NCBI GenBank assembly: GCA_940671915.1
Contig: CALNVZ010000218.1
Coordinates: 38,773,257-38,837,256, forward strand
DNA from: Paracentrotus lividus
Taxonomy: Eukaryota > Echinodermata > Echinoidea > Camarodonta > Echinidae
DNA length: 64,000 nucleotides
Direction of reading: 5' to 3'
Position numbers and translations under genes: made by a program. Every line of letters starts with the position of its first letter. Within the stretch, counting starts at the first letter, position 1. Shown here in pieces: positions 10,692-25,600 of the stretch. The notes below the pieces were generated by a model, which saw nothing but the letters and a program-made list of their open reading frames with translations, did no database searches and was not told the DNA's origin.

Positions 10692-13600
10692 CTAAAGAAA
10701 CAAATGATACAATGAGAGTTAAAGATAATCTATACTATATTCGGACAACAAAATTCCCTTACTTTTCCCTGATTAATCTTTGAAATTCTAGGATAACTAC
10801 ATGTATCAACATTTTTCAACCTATTTTGAAGCATCACAACAACTTTTTTACCAAAGTCCACAACTTTTCCCTGATTTTTGAGGCATTTTTCTCAATTTCC
10901 CTGACATTTTCAAGTTTGAAAAGTTTTCAAGTTAGAGTCGGAAAGAAAGAAAGAAAGAAAGGAACCCAGTAGTAATGACTTGACTATGTTTAGGTCTGTC
11001 TCTACAGCTTGGTTGACCTCGCTGTACATCCCAAGACACAATACAAGACATCAAGATAAAGCTGTCCAGCCATTTTTCTGTTCTTTTAAGAATTAAGAGT
11101 TAAAATAACCCCAACACATCTTAACAAGAGGACATTGGAAAATAACCCTAATGAACATTTAAATGCAATCACAACCCACACCCTAAACACACATTTTTGA
11201 CAAAACAAAGCTCAACGGCCAAAGCAAACGCTGGATTACCTCTGATGAATCAACCTGGGGGGCATTTCATCAAAGGACTTGTCAGACATTTTATCCAACA
11301 AATTTACTCTCAGCCAATCAGATGCTAGCATTTCAGTAGCTTATAACAGTTTGTCGGATAAAACGTCCGACAAGTCCTTTGATGAAATGCCCCCCTGATA
11401 GGATCTGAATTTAAGTATAGATACTCCAGGGCCCCATAACACAAAAGTTAGCAATCGATTGCAAATTTGGAAGAACTACTCTGATTGGCTGCTCGTCAGT
11501 CTTTTGAACCAAAAGTGTGTGTAACAACAATCTTGATTGGCTATTGCCACTTTGCAATTGATTGCAAATCTTTGTGTTACGGGGCCCTGGACACTTCTAG
11601 ATGTTAATTTAAAGAAATCTATTGCAGGACCTTTGCAGCGCTAAAAGTATCTAAACCACTCGACTATTGCGATGGCCACAAATCTTACGATGTTAATTTA
11701 AAGAAATCTATTGCAGGACCTTTGCATCATTAAAAGTATCTAAACCACTCGACTATTGCGATGGCTACAAATGATCTTACGTGCACTTCTCTACAAGAAA
11801 TTTTGTAGAAAAATTATACGTAGCACACACTTTTTTCAGACATGCACGGAGCAGGCAGGTCACGCAGGACATTTTCACAATTCGTACTTATCCTACAGCC
11901 ATATTGATCCGTAGTGAATCTAAGGAATCGCAGGAATTTGCCTAGAGGGCATGCATGTGGCCCAATTCTTAAGATCAATCGTGTCCACGGCTTTTAACAC
12001 CTACCTCAACAATACAAAAACTTGTGCCCGGGAAAAAATTGGACATCTTCTTTGAAAATTTACCAATTTAATCTGCCTTGGTCTTTGCCACTGACATCAT
12101 GGACAAAGCAAGATTTATACTTCAATAATGATATACTTTCATTTTGTTTTCAGCAGTGAAGGTTTTTTTTTAATCATGCATCACGTTACCCCTCGCGACC
12201 TTTTGCCTGGAACAGTAGCATGCGAAAATGGATCTATCGACTGCAGGCACTCGCGCCCTTTTCCCAGGCACACAACGAAAAGAAGAATGAACTTACATGA
12301 CCATTCATGATATCCAGTATATCAGGTAGTCTACAGCCTACTTCAGAAGACCTTGCAAAGCAGATACTATCCTCTAGGACAATGTAATCAGTTCCTGTTT
12401 CATGGTGGATGTCATACACGTCTTGAGCACTCCTTCGAGCATAGTACTGATACAGCTGTCGATGAAAAGGGAAGAATGTTTCAAGGTTATACATGTATGT
12501 AAGTGAGACAAGAGACCGATGAAATTGTTTACACAAAACCACATTTAGTTTCCACAAACAAAGTATTCATCAAGTAAGGATAATGTAACAAGTCAGTGTG
12601 GTGACAAGCTCCAGGCTCCATTTTATCTTTTGATGATAGAGCTGCAATGGGGTTTTATGTTAGGTTTAGTATCAAGTACAGGGCTGACAAAGATGAAGTA
12701 GAAATATCATGAATTTTTGCATGGTCCACGGCCACATATGCAATGCTCTAAATCATGAAAATTATCACTAATTTTATTATTTACGATAAAGAATTATATA
12801 TTTGCCTACTTTGCTATTCGTCCTCGAATCGCTGCCAAAACGATACCATAACCCCGAGAAAAATTTTGCCCTATTGTTTCTATCTAAATAACGCCCCCCC
12901 CCCCCCGCCAAACATGAAGGCGCCCTCTCCGATAGGCTACCCGCCAACAAACATTTCCTTTTAATATCTTCCTCTTTACTCGTTCCACCTAGACATCCAT
13001 GTAGTTAATGGACCGGGGGATGGAGGGAGGGATTGTAGGCAAATATATAATTCTTTATCGTAAATAATAAAATTAGTGATAATTTTCATGATTTACTTCA
13101 AAAGAATTATATATTTGCCTACTTTGCTATACGACCAGCACCGAATTGTACTGGGGAGGGACAACCCTACAGCTTTAGTTGACTATGGATGATGCCGCCG
13201 CCCTGATGGGAACAATGGAAAAATTGCCTTCAACAGCGGGGACATCCTTCAAATAATATGTGGTGAATGAATTTTGACTTTTCCAATAGGCTGCTCTGCA
13301 GATCTCTTCAATCGAGACTCCTTGGAAAAGGGCCCACGAGGAGCTAATGCCCCTTGTGTCGTGGGCTCCCAGGTTAGTGTCAGGAACTCTGGCACTAGAA
13401 CCTGCAGCTTTGATGGCTGCTACTATCCATCTGGATATGGTGTTTTTCGACGCTGGGGAGAAAGGTACCTTAGAAATCACGAAGAGTTGATCCGAATTTC
13501 GCACATTTTTTACTTTATCCAAGTACCACTTTAGGGCCCTTACCGGGCACCACACCTTATCCTCCTGTATAGAAGAAAACTTCGTTAACGGGCGCAGGAA

Positions 13601-16600
13601 TATTTCTACCGGCCCTGAAGTTTCTGATTGATTTTTGGCGATGAACTTTGCATTGGGGATCAATCAGACCCCTCCATTCTCCCACCTTATGTGTCCTTTA
13701 GCTATTGAAAGCGCGTGTAAGGAACTTACTCGTTGTCCTAATGCTATTGCTAAGAGAAAACACGTCTTGATCGTAGTATCTAGAATAGATGCCGAGTGAA
13801 GAGGCTCGAACGGAGGTTTCGCGAGAGCCTGCAAAACCTTAGGAAGACTCCAAGAGGGTACTAAAGGTCTGAAACTGGGTCTCTTAAGTGATAAGGAATG
13901 CAACAGAGCTGACAACTGTGGAGCAGATGAGACTGATGATCCATCCCCAAAACCTAGATGTATAGCAGCAATCGCTGATCTATACCCTCGGAGAGTAGAT
14001 AAGGATTTTCCCTTGTCGAAGAGGTCGATGATGAAGTCAGCTATAGACGGAATAGAGGCTTCTCTTGGGACTATCCCTCTCTCTTTGCACCATTCCATAA
14101 AGGCGTTTAGTCTAGAAGAGTAGACCTTTCTGGTGGAGGCTCTTCTACTTTCAACTAGAAGCGAGGCTGCTCGTTCGGAAAAACCTGCTGCCCTGGCCGA
14201 TTCGCCGATAACGGCCACGCGGTCAAACAGAGGTGCTCCGGATGTTCGTGGAGTATCTCCGACACAGGCTGGTAAACAAGGTCCTTGCACCACGGGAGTT
14301 GCCAGGGTTCCTCTACCAAGAGAGGAAGAAGGTCCTGAAACCACGCCCGACTGGGCCAGTGCGGAGCGATGAGGATCACCGATGCTCTGTCCTCCCGAAT
14401 CTTCCTGAGAACTAGTGGGATGAGTTTGAAGGGAGGGAACGTGTACGCCTTCAGACCTGTCCAGGGAATTGAGAACGCGTCCCAGGCTACCGCCTTCTCC
14501 TCCTTTATCTTTGAGCAGAACCTCGGCAGACGGTTGTTCATAGATGACGCGAAGAGGTCTATCTGGAGGTCGTATCTTCGGCTTAGTAGCGAGAAGATCC
14601 GCGGAGATAGTGTCCATTCTGATGGAAGGCACTTTCCCCTCGACAGGAAGTCCGCTATCACGTTCTCCACTCCTGGAATGTGTGAGGCGACCGGAATGAT
14701 GTTCTCGCGATTGCACCAGTTCCAAAGTTGAAAGGTTAACCTGTTCAATGTCAGCGAGTGCGTGCCTCCTTGTCGATTTATGTACGACATCAGTACCGTG
14801 TTGTCCGTCAGGATTAGAACTGTCCGGTTTATGCACAGGTTCCTGAAATGAAGTAGAACTTTCCATACCGCTAGAAGTTCCAAGTAGTTTATATGCGGTA
14901 GAGGTCTTGGAAGATTCCATTCTCCTGAGATCATGAGACCCTGACAATGGCCTCCCCAGCCTATCTGAGACGCGTCTGTGGTCAACGTGACCGACGGAAG
15001 GGGGTGTGTGAACGGCTTCCCTTGGAGAATGAAATTCTTGTCCAGCCATTGATGGATAAGATCCTTTATCTCTGACGGTATAGGGATCATCTTCCGAGGT
15101 GAACTGACGTTCGGCTTGAAATGATTCAGAAGATGAATCTGGAAAGGTCTCATCAGTAGTCTGCAATCCGGGATCAAGTCTACCAGGCTCGCCAGGTAAC
15201 CTAACCACCTTTACCACGTTACCGCTTGAACTCTTCTTGCTGAGATCATAGATCTTGCTAGATTGATCAGAACTTCTACTCTTTCCAAGCTGGGTCTCAC
15301 CAGACTGTTTGCGATGTCCAGTTGGGCCCCTAAATAGGTGGGCGTACGTGTTGGAATCAATTCCGACTTCTTCCAATTGATGATGAAGCCTAACTCTTGA
15401 GTAGTGGAGATTAGAAACTCCAGATGGTCTTTGAGACGTTTCTCCAAAGTTCGCTACCAAGATCCAGTCGTCCAGATAAGCAAAAATCCTCAGTCCTCGA
15501 CCTCTGAGGAAAGACATCAAGGTCCCTATGATTCTGGTGAAGACCCTCGGAGCAGGTCGAAGACCGAAAGGGAGAGCCTTGTATCTGAAGATCTTCCCTC
15601 CGAACTGGAACCCTAAAAGGTCTCTCGCTGAGAGATGCATGGGGACGTGAAAATATGCATCTTGAAGGTCTATTGAAACCGCTAAATCCTGTTTTCCTAA
15701 TGCTGGGAGAATTGTGGCTATATTGTCCATGCGGAAATGCGACTGAACTATGAATTTGTTTATGGCCTTCATATTGAGGATCACTCGAAGTGAGCCTCCG
15801 CGTTTGGGGATCACGAAGATGGGGGATAGGCACAAGCTCTTGTAGATTGTGACCTCTTCTATCGCCTCCTTTTCCAGGAGTAACGAAGTTTCCTTGGAAA
15901 TGTGCTCCTGGAAAAGCGGAGATAAAAAGGGTTGACGGCTCCTGAGAACTCCTCCGGGGAGAGGTTCTTCTAGCTCTATCTTGAGACCGTCTCTTACTAC
16001 TGAAAGAATGAACACATCGTTTGTGATTTGTTCCCATTTCGAGCGGAAGTACCGGAGACGGCCCCCTACCGGTACCCCTAAGTCCCCAAACGCCGATGGG
16101 AAGTCACCTGAAGTGCTTCACCCCCCCCCCCTTTGAAAGGGCTGAGAGTTGGAGGTAGATCCCGAACTGTTTTTACCGCTTCCTCTACCCCAGGGTCTGT
16201 TGCGGCCCCCACGAGCCCGCTGGGTTTGATGGGGGACTTCGTTCCTGGACTCAACTCCTGTAGGTAGGTCTTGATACGAATAGTGGCGCTGCGAGTAGTG
16301 CGACTGTGTTGACTGGTGTGATCTAGAGTTCTGTCTGGACTTCTGTTTCCTAGAACTTGAACCAAACGACTTGAGTGGCTGTTGGAACAGACCTGATTGC
16401 GGTTTGAAGGGAGTCGGTGTCTGCTTTCTGACTTCCCTAACAAGAGTCTGAAATCTCCTTAGCTTTCTTCTGAGCCTCGATCTCCTTGAAAACATCCGAG
16501 AAATCATCACCACAGAGGAAAGGAGAGTCCACTGGGATCCTGTCCAGCATGTCCGGGATCAGGGATTCCTTAACCTTGAGTTTCTTCATAATGGCTTCCC

Positions 16601-19600
16601 TGCGATCTCTATCCGAATGATGTTGAACGACAGCCATTTGGGACACCATTAACAAAGACACCTCTCTTAGAGCTTCTAATATCTCCTCTCTGTCCTCCGC
16701 CGAGATGTTGAGTTCCGCTGAAGCAGCCAGAAACTCGATAAGCATTTCGTTGACCACTGCTAGTCTGACTCCTGATGATATCAGCGTAGCCCTATCTGCA
16801 CTCTTCTTATCCAAGAGTTGCGATTTAGTAATTTGCAACCTGTACGCGGTCTTGAGGAGCTCCTGAGAGAGAGTCTTACTCGTAAGGAAATGTTCTTCAT
16901 CCTCCTTAACGAAAAAGAAGTGGGAAGCTAGTTTTCCCAACGCCCTTACACCCGCATTGGATGTCTTGGCTGCTCCTTTCAACTCCTCTTTGTGGGTTAC
17001 CGGAAGCTTTAGCCTGAAACTCTGTTTCTTTTCTGAACTTCTAGCCAAAAACCCTTTCCGGCCCTGCTCCTCCTCCGGCTCGAACCCGGCTTCTGGCGCG
17101 TATTTTTGAAAGAAGCCCAAGATTCTCTCCGGAAGTCTCGGCTGGGGCTGTTCCTGACGTGGAGTATCTTCCTCAGAAACACTATCCTGATCTTGCGGAA
17201 CCTGCTGATTTATCCATTCGGTCGGAGGAGTAGTGACGAGGATGTGATGGACAGTGTCCACAAACTGAGGTCCAAGAGAGCGTCGCGAGAGATTGGAGTG
17301 ATGATCCGGGATGAAAACCTCCTCCTCTCCCTCACTAGAAGAATTCTGAAACTCCTCTTGATGAACATCTACCATAATCGACTCCCTGGTGGGGGCGAGC
17401 AGGTGACTCTCCGATCTGCGACTATCCGGAAACTGTCCTGACGGGATAGACGGTGCGATCTGACTCCGCTGAACGTCTCTTGACTGTTGAGTCATCTGGA
17501 TTGAAGATTTCGCCGGCATCTGCGAAGTTGATGCACGTTTGCTAGCATCCACAAATCTTTTATACTATTCCAACGCGCCTACTGGAGGTTCTCCTAGCTC
17601 CTCTAAAAAAGATGGAGTATTAGAAACTTCTGCGGCTGAAGGTGGAGCTCCTAACGCCGCCGGTGCTTTGGATTTAGTGTAGATGGGTTTTGGCGAATTC
17701 GGTAGTAAACGAATACCCGACCAATCCGAGGAAGCGGATTCCACTCTCCTGAACACTCCGGGATAATTCGATGGTGAATTTACTGAACGTTCCATCATAC
17801 CAGATTCCGGGTTTAACAACCACTGCTGTGACGGGTCGATAGTCGTTCCAAACTTATGACTCGGTCCTGACTCGAAGTCCTGTCCCGCGGGAGGCGATTC
17901 AATGGGGATCGAAACCACTTTGCGTTTTAAATTCAAAGTGATCGATCTGTTAGAGATCGAACCCGGCGAGATCGATCCCGCAGGAATCGATCGATTTGTG
18001 ATCGATTCTGGGATGATCGATCTATTTGTGATCGATTCCGGGACGATCGATTCCTCCGTAATCTATCTATTTATGATCGATCCAGAGGGAATAGATTTAC
18101 TAGTGATCGATCCCGGGGGGATCGATTCCGATATGATCGATCTGGAATTAATCGATTCGACAGGAATCGGATCTATATAGATCGATCCCGACGATACCGA
18201 TACCCGGTTACTATCGATCATGTCAGACGATAACGATCCACTATCGATCGGACCTCGATCATTCTCAGGTGGCGAAGCAACCTTCGAACGATCGATCGAT
18301 CCTTCAACTCCCACCGGGTCGACAGGCGTACTGTGACCCATAACTGGAGTTGCCTTCGCCGATCTCTTACCAAGATCGGGTCCGGGTGCATCGCTGGGTC
18401 GGCCGACGGCAGACTGAACCTTCCCTGGGAGTTCGCTAAGCGAGTCCCACGACGACTTTCCGGGGGCTCGCGGTACTGTGGACGTGGACTTACGGGTTGC
18501 CACCGGCCCATACTCGCCCCCGGGCGGGGTTGTGAATCCCGACTTAACTTTACTACTCGACGATCTGGTTTTCCGCTTTTTCGATGGCGGCTCCTTCCCG
18601 CTCTCGTCCAAGTCTTTAACAAAACGGTGCGGCGTTTCTGCGTTATCTTCCGAGACAACTCGCCTTGTTGATGTTTTCCTCGTCTTCTGCGACTTAGTCA
18701 CTTTGAGAAGAAAATTATCTGCCATCCTTTAATCAGAACACAAATGTATAATTATACAAAAAGAAGAAAGACTCAACAACTAAGGTAAACAAGATTGAGT
18801 CAAGAATAAGGGGGAACTATAACAAAAGCCCAACTATGCACTAAGCACCCAGGTTTAATGGTGCGTGAGTGCTCTAACAATGAACCCGAACCCCGGCGGT
18901 CCAATACTACACAGAGGTATGGGGAAAAAGGGGAGGCGATGTCGCCGAAAACACGTATCAAAACACGGCAACGGCCACCAAAATAAGGATTAATACCCAA
19001 ATTTCAGAGATAGACTAGACCTCCGAAGATGTCTAGCAACAACATACACCCAAAAACAAGCCAAAATAAATCACAATAATGCAATTTCAAACCTGTTTTT
19101 GGAGGACAAAAATCCCGAGGTCCTTCTCTCACGGCATGCGACGAGAAAAGAGGAAGATAAAGGAAATGTTTGTTGGCGGGTAGCCTATCGGGAGAGGGCG
19201 CCCTTCATGTTTGGCGGGGGGGTTATTAGATAGAAACAATAGGGCAAAATTTTTTGGGGGGTTATGGTATCGGTTTGGCAGCGATTCGAGGACGAATAGC
19301 AAAGTAGGCAAATATATAATTCTTTTGAAGTAAATATAACACTAAAACTTGGTGAGTTGCACAAATTTTTTGCTTTAAAAGGGACCACTTTTTTCAACTA
19401 TGTGAAAGTTTGAGTAACAGTATCTCTTCAAAATCTGTTTTCATGGTAACAAACCTGTAACGTCTTGTCTCTAAGCTGTTTATCTTCGTAATGTGGATGG
19501 TTAGTCAATCTCCTACCAGTACACAGCTTGATTCCAGCTAGGAGCTGCATGCTGCCGCTAAACACAGCTGTCTTAGGTGTCTGCTGACTGCAACAATGAA

Positions 19601-22600
19601 AAACATCACATAGGTTCATTTTACCATCATTAAAAAAGGAACCTGGGCTCCGTAACACAAGGGTTTGCAATCAATCGCAAAGTGGCATTAGCCAATTGAA
19701 ATCATTGTTGTATGCGCTTTTTGTTCAAAAGACTGATAAGTAACCCATTACAACCGTTCTTTCAAATTAATACAACTGATCGCAAACCTTTGTATTACAG
19801 GGCATAGGATTTTTTTGTTTTGTTTTTTGGACATCTTTGTTGCATGTCACATGTACCACTTAAGACAGCTGTCATAGGTTTCTGCTGACTGCAACAATAC
19901 CATAAAAACATGTTCATTTTACTGTACAGTGTTATATTTTATAAAGAGGTCTAGTGTAACAAGATTCCTAATTTAACAAGGTGATTTCCGTGGGTGGCGT
20001 TTCACCAAGGTGTTCTTAAAGGGGAAGTTCACCCTGGGTTTAAATTGGTTTTAGAAAATGCAGAAAAATAAAAGAAAAATATGAGTGAAGGTTTGGAGAA
20101 AATCGACCAACAAATAATGAAGTTATTAAAATTCAAAGTTTTGATTCTGTGACGTCACATGCGAGCAGTTCTCCTATGTGTTATATAGTGTTAATTCCAT
20201 AAAGTGTCATTTTTTCAAAAGAAAAATAATTATGTCATCTGTGCGGTCGATATATCATCAAACATATGTTCATATACTTGCCTCTATCAAATTGACCCAC
20301 TCCTTTATCAAGAACCATGAAAAAAGACAAATTTATGGAATTTACATACACAACACATGGGAGAGCTGCTCGCACGTGACGTCACAGAATCAAAACTTTA
20401 CATATTCATAACTTTGCTATTTTTTGTTCGATTTTCTTCAAACTTTTACTAATATTTTTCTTTTGTTTTTAGGCATTTTTTAAAACCAATAAAATTCCAG
20501 GGTGAACTTCCCCTTTAAAGTTACAAATTAATTCAAGAAGGACTGGAACATGACATGTTCTTGTGTGTTACGCTAATCACATGCTTTACAATGTAGCGCG
20601 AGAACTGATCACCAGTCGTTCGTAAAATCATTAGTAACTTACAAACGACTTGGTGAAACACATACCTGGTCCTAAAGACCTCCATATAACAATTTCCAAT
20701 TATAAAGGAACCGGTAACCAGGAACTTGTTTGTTCTAAAATGATTTGGAAATGTTTGCTGTACTATTACCACTGAACACAGGTGTCTTTATGTGGTCTGT
20801 ACTTCCCAACACAATTCTATCCATAAACACTGATCCTTCTAAATGATGCAAAGTAAGGCATTATCATATATATATATATATACAATGCGTCCCAAAAAGA
20901 ACTATACTTTTGAAATGGCTACCAAATAAAAAATATATGGTTCTTGGGGGAAAAGTTTAGATATATCTAAAGCTCATATCCTCAACTATCATTAAGACAC
21001 AAAAAATTAAAGCAAATAAAGCATTCTTCAGTAAGCAATGCCCACTTTTGTGAAGGACACAAAAATTAGCATGCGTAGGAATTCTGTATTCATTTATCAC
21101 CTTTGTATGGCACGCCATTAGGGATTCAACTAATAATGGAATAAATCGGCCAACAAAGACAAAAATAAACTCAAGTCGAAGCAAAAATCAATGATATGAA
21201 AACAAAACGGTGAAAGATACATTTTTGCATAATATTGATTGTTTATTTCTGACTTTTGGTTATCTTTTACTCTGTTAGCGGATTTATTCCATTATTAGTT
21301 GAATCCCTAATGGCGAGCCATACAAAGGTGATAAATGAACAGCGAATTTCTGCGCAGGCTAATTTTTGTGTCCTTCACAAAAGTGGGCATTGCTCACTGA
21401 AGAATGCGTTATTTTTTCGTTATTTTTTGTGTCATAATGACAGTTGAGGATATGAGCTTTATATACATATAAACCTTTTCCCCAAGAATCACATATTTTA
21501 TATTTGATACCCATTTAAAAGGTGTATAGTTCTTTTTGGGACGCACTGTATATATATATATATATATATCATATAAAAATATATATATACAAAAACTGAT
21601 TTTGTTGTGAATGCCATACCTGATCCAATTCATGAGTTCCACTGTATCTGGATCATAGAATTCTCTCAGGTTGTTCAGCTCTGCTGATATCTCGGGATAA
21701 CACTGAAACAAAAAACAAAGATATATGTCAGTGATTTGAACCCTTTCACAATAATATCTTACATTTATAAACTGCCTTTTCATAACAGTTACAAAGCGCA
21801 TAACCAGGATATAACACATGAATGATACAATGAAAAGCAAAATGTCGCAACGGAGGATAAAAGAGAAACATTTACAATTATGTCTTATTTACATAAATTT
21901 TTAGTATCATATATCAAAAGATACTATATAAATGTGACTAAAAGGTGGCAAGAAACTTCTGAATCCCAGCTAATATACTACAAAATTGCCATTGCATATC
22001 AATATTAACTATTCCACACCTAAAACTACCTGAGAGCACCTGTCAGCTTACTCACTAAACCGCTCCAAACCACCTTAGACTGCCCTCCGTTTTCTGCATA
22101 CTTTAGTTATGTAAGTATCCACAAAATGAGGTCTAACATGGAATACTTTTTGTGAATTAGTTACGCAGTGTGTGCTGTCGGATTCTGCACAAAAAACTTA
22201 CCAAGTAGATGGCAACTGCAATGATAAATATTGCTACACCATGTCTTACACACTGCACCTGTAAACGAAAGAAAATATAATAGTCAGGGGGGCATTTCAT
22301 GAAAGGACTTGTCAAATGTTTTATCCGACAAACTGTTATAAGCTACGGAAATGCTTGCATGTGATTGGCTGAAGGCAAATTTGTCAGATAAAATGTCCGA
22401 CAAGTCCTTTGATGAAATGCCCCCTAGATGAAATATAGATAAATCATGCAGCATACTGGGTTCTTAAAATAATTTATGAATGAAAGTAAGAACAGACAAG
22501 AAGTTCAACAAAATCATTTTAAGAAAAATACTGTTTCTTTTTTATAATTCATTGGATAGTTTATAAGTTGCTAAACAGCTCAGTGAAAATGAAAACTTGT

Positions 22601-25600
22601 CAGGCAGTAGCACAGTCTGTATAAAACTATATTGGATAAAGAATCTAATAAAGCTTCCTCGAAGCCACAGAGCATGAATAGAATTTGTGCATACCTGTAG
22701 GATAAATTGTATGAGAATTATTAGCATGATTTTCCAATTTTCAGGGATGCCAGTGGGTTGTGCCCTATCTATTAGAATAGGACCCCAAAATAATTGACAT
22801 GCTGTGCAATATAAAGCCTTGAACATAAAGATGTCAGGCCTGAATTTTGGCAATTTCCAACACATTGGCATGACTGCTATTTTACTAGTACTTAAACTTC
22901 AGTCTATAAAAATCCTACTACATCTTTTGGCATAATTTGTGTAGCTATATTTTGGGTAAGATTGGTTTGGGCATGTGATTCGCATGGCAAACGACCGACT
23001 CCCACACCAGGTCTACACAAATGAATTTACAGGTCGACGACCACCAGGACGCCCTCCCCTACGATGGAAGGACCAAGTGTGCCACGACTCTGGTATAACT
23101 CTGGACGATGCTCAACAACAAGCCCAGGACAGAGTTCAATGGCAGCGAACCACCCGGAGGAGCTCAAGGGGACACTCCGTCCTGTGCAATTAAGTCAAGT
23201 CAAGATTGGTTATATTCTTTGGGAATATAATTTACTGTTACAAAAAAATTATAACTACATTACATAATCAATGACAAAATGAATGATCATCTAGGCTTCT
23301 CACCACTGTCTCCGACTTGCATCCAGCCATATCTAACAACAACCTCCACAATGATGCATTGCCGACACCAAACGCCGCTAGGACGCACATCTGAGGAGTC
23401 CATACAAACTGCATGCGGACCACCAGGAACGCCATGAGACCAAATGGAATGGTCTGAAGAGTGTGGAAAGCCAGGTCTGGTCTACAGAGGACCAGGGTTT
23501 CAGAAGATGGAGGAGGAGGTTGGGTGGAGGTAGACGGTCTGTGGATGTCATCATCTTTCTTGCTGGCCGACAGCTCCGTTTCAAGACTAAGAATGAAAGA
23601 ATAGATTTTAAAAAGATATTGAAGAGTTTGTTAGTATGTCTACATGAATAAGTTGTGTTTTGCTCATAAAAACCATACCCACTATAGGGCCTACAGTTGA
23701 ATATCGTCTTTTTTTTATGGCTGAAATTTTTGGTTTCCAGACTAAGGCATGACAGGATGGATTTTTAAAAAGACATTGAAGAGTTTGTTACTTCATGAGT
23801 ACAATGTAAATCATGTTTGGCTCATGAAAACCACATACACATTGTATGCATGTGCTGATAAGCAAAAAAAATTCTAAGTGGGGAAATTGGCAAGGGTTTT
23901 GAGATTTTTGTAATGTTTTCTTTAATATTAATACATTATATGAATAGCCTCATATGAAAGAACAAATTTTTGCAAGGATTGACTTCAGTTCAGTTTGGTT
24001 TTATTTCATTCCATATTTCAAAGCAAACAATATTAACAGCAAAAATTATATGTCATATCATCACAATATATTGACAAAGTTACAAGACAAATGACATCAA
24101 TAGTATAAGAAAGAAGTATGAGCCTACGTTAAAAGCTATTATTAAGCTTGTTACATTATAGGCTCCTTTCTTATGACTTATGAAATTTGCCAGAACTTCA
24201 TCTTCTATTTATTACTACAGTGTAGTAAATATACATGTAGATCAGGCAGGCTACAAAATATAAATTATGTTTATTCATCGTTATAACGTAATAACGTAAA
24301 ATAACACATTATTGAAATATCCGTCTGGAAAATCAAAGTCTACCCTTGGGTGATAGAGCATTTACATATGCGGCTCCCAAATTATGGAAATCACTCTCAC
24401 TCTTTATTAGGGAATCACCCACAGTTACAATGTTCAAAACTCAACTTAAGACTTATCTTCTTAGTAATGCTCTCTAAAATGTATGATTTATTTTGTTCTG
24501 CGCAGTAGAATATATTATTATAGTGGCTGCGCAATATAAATACTCTTTTATTATTATTATTATTATTATTACAAAGATTGAATGAGTATAATCATAATCA
24601 CCATTATTACCATTGTCACAGTAATCCAATGTAATTTATTAAATAATAAAGAGTAGCCTGCTCAATATAAGAAATTAGTCAAATGTATAGGGACACTGCA
24701 GGTTCACTGACCATTTCATTTGAATACAAATTCCACTTGTGTGTTGAGTGACATAAGGGCATTAATTACATACGTACAAGAGTACCTTGCTGGGCATTAG
24801 AGCAAACTAATTAGTAATGCTGTATGAGTAATGCCTATTAAGTTCCTTGCAAGATTCCCTAACAATTTTTTTTTTTACTCTACTGAAAAGGCAAGAAAAT
24901 ATCATGTTGATAAATTAATACGTCCCTTCTGATTGCAGAATACATGTAAACACTAATGTATCTTGTGCATTGGAGCAAACTTATCCCTCTTGCTCAAATG
25001 AGTAATACCAATCAAATTTCATGCATGCCTCGCTCACATCATAATTTTGCGACTCTAAAGGAGGCAGAGAAAATCATTGATCTGGTTCACAACAAAAGGT
25101 CATTACCCTAGAGAAATTATTTAGTGCAGCCTTCTGGCTCTGAAATGGGCACTACCTTCTTCAGAAAACTAATTCTTCTTGCTCAAATGAGTAATACTCA
25201 TTAACTTTCATGCATGCCTCGTTCATGTCATAATTTTCTGACTCTAAAAAGGAGGCACAGCAAATTATTGATCTGTTTATGACAAAAGGCAATTACCCCA
25301 GAAAAAAAGTTTTTACAGCCCTTTTGGCTCTGAAATAAGTAAATGTCTTCTTCAGTGAGGCGATCTATTTTTCTCGCTCAAATGAGTAATACCAATTAAC
25401 TTTCACACATGCCTTGCTCACATTATAAATTCTGACTCTTCAAAGATGGACAGAGAAATATTGTTATGCTGACAGCTAGATAGGTTGAACTCGATTTATT
25501 CAAGCATTAGTATTTTATGATGTTATTCTAGCTCTCAGCATCACTGCATGCCTAATGAGATTTGGGTTGATTATAGATCTCGACGCATACCAAAGACGCC

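Larger units (their letters stand above)
12750..19335 (-). mobile_element. DIRS-like tyrosine-recombinase retroelement, 6.6 kb
   Basis: Lies in one DPY19L3 intron, in the gene's orientation. In element order (right to left): inverted terminal repeat, gag-like region, reverse transcriptase with a YLDD box, RNase H, tyrosine recombinase, internal complementary region, inverted terminal repeat. This is the DIRS1-group layout; no target-site duplication is seen, as expected for the group. Coding parts lie in overlapping frames, which the family is known to use, and the copy appears damaged by a few breaks. The terminal repeats are about 95% alike by eye, which suggests a young to moderate age. 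It is a fossil copy and not a host gene. Confidence 0.9.

Noticed and set aside
13274-17441. Plus-strand frames of 60-120 residues inside the DIRS element
   Set aside because: Shadows of the minus-strand coding parts.
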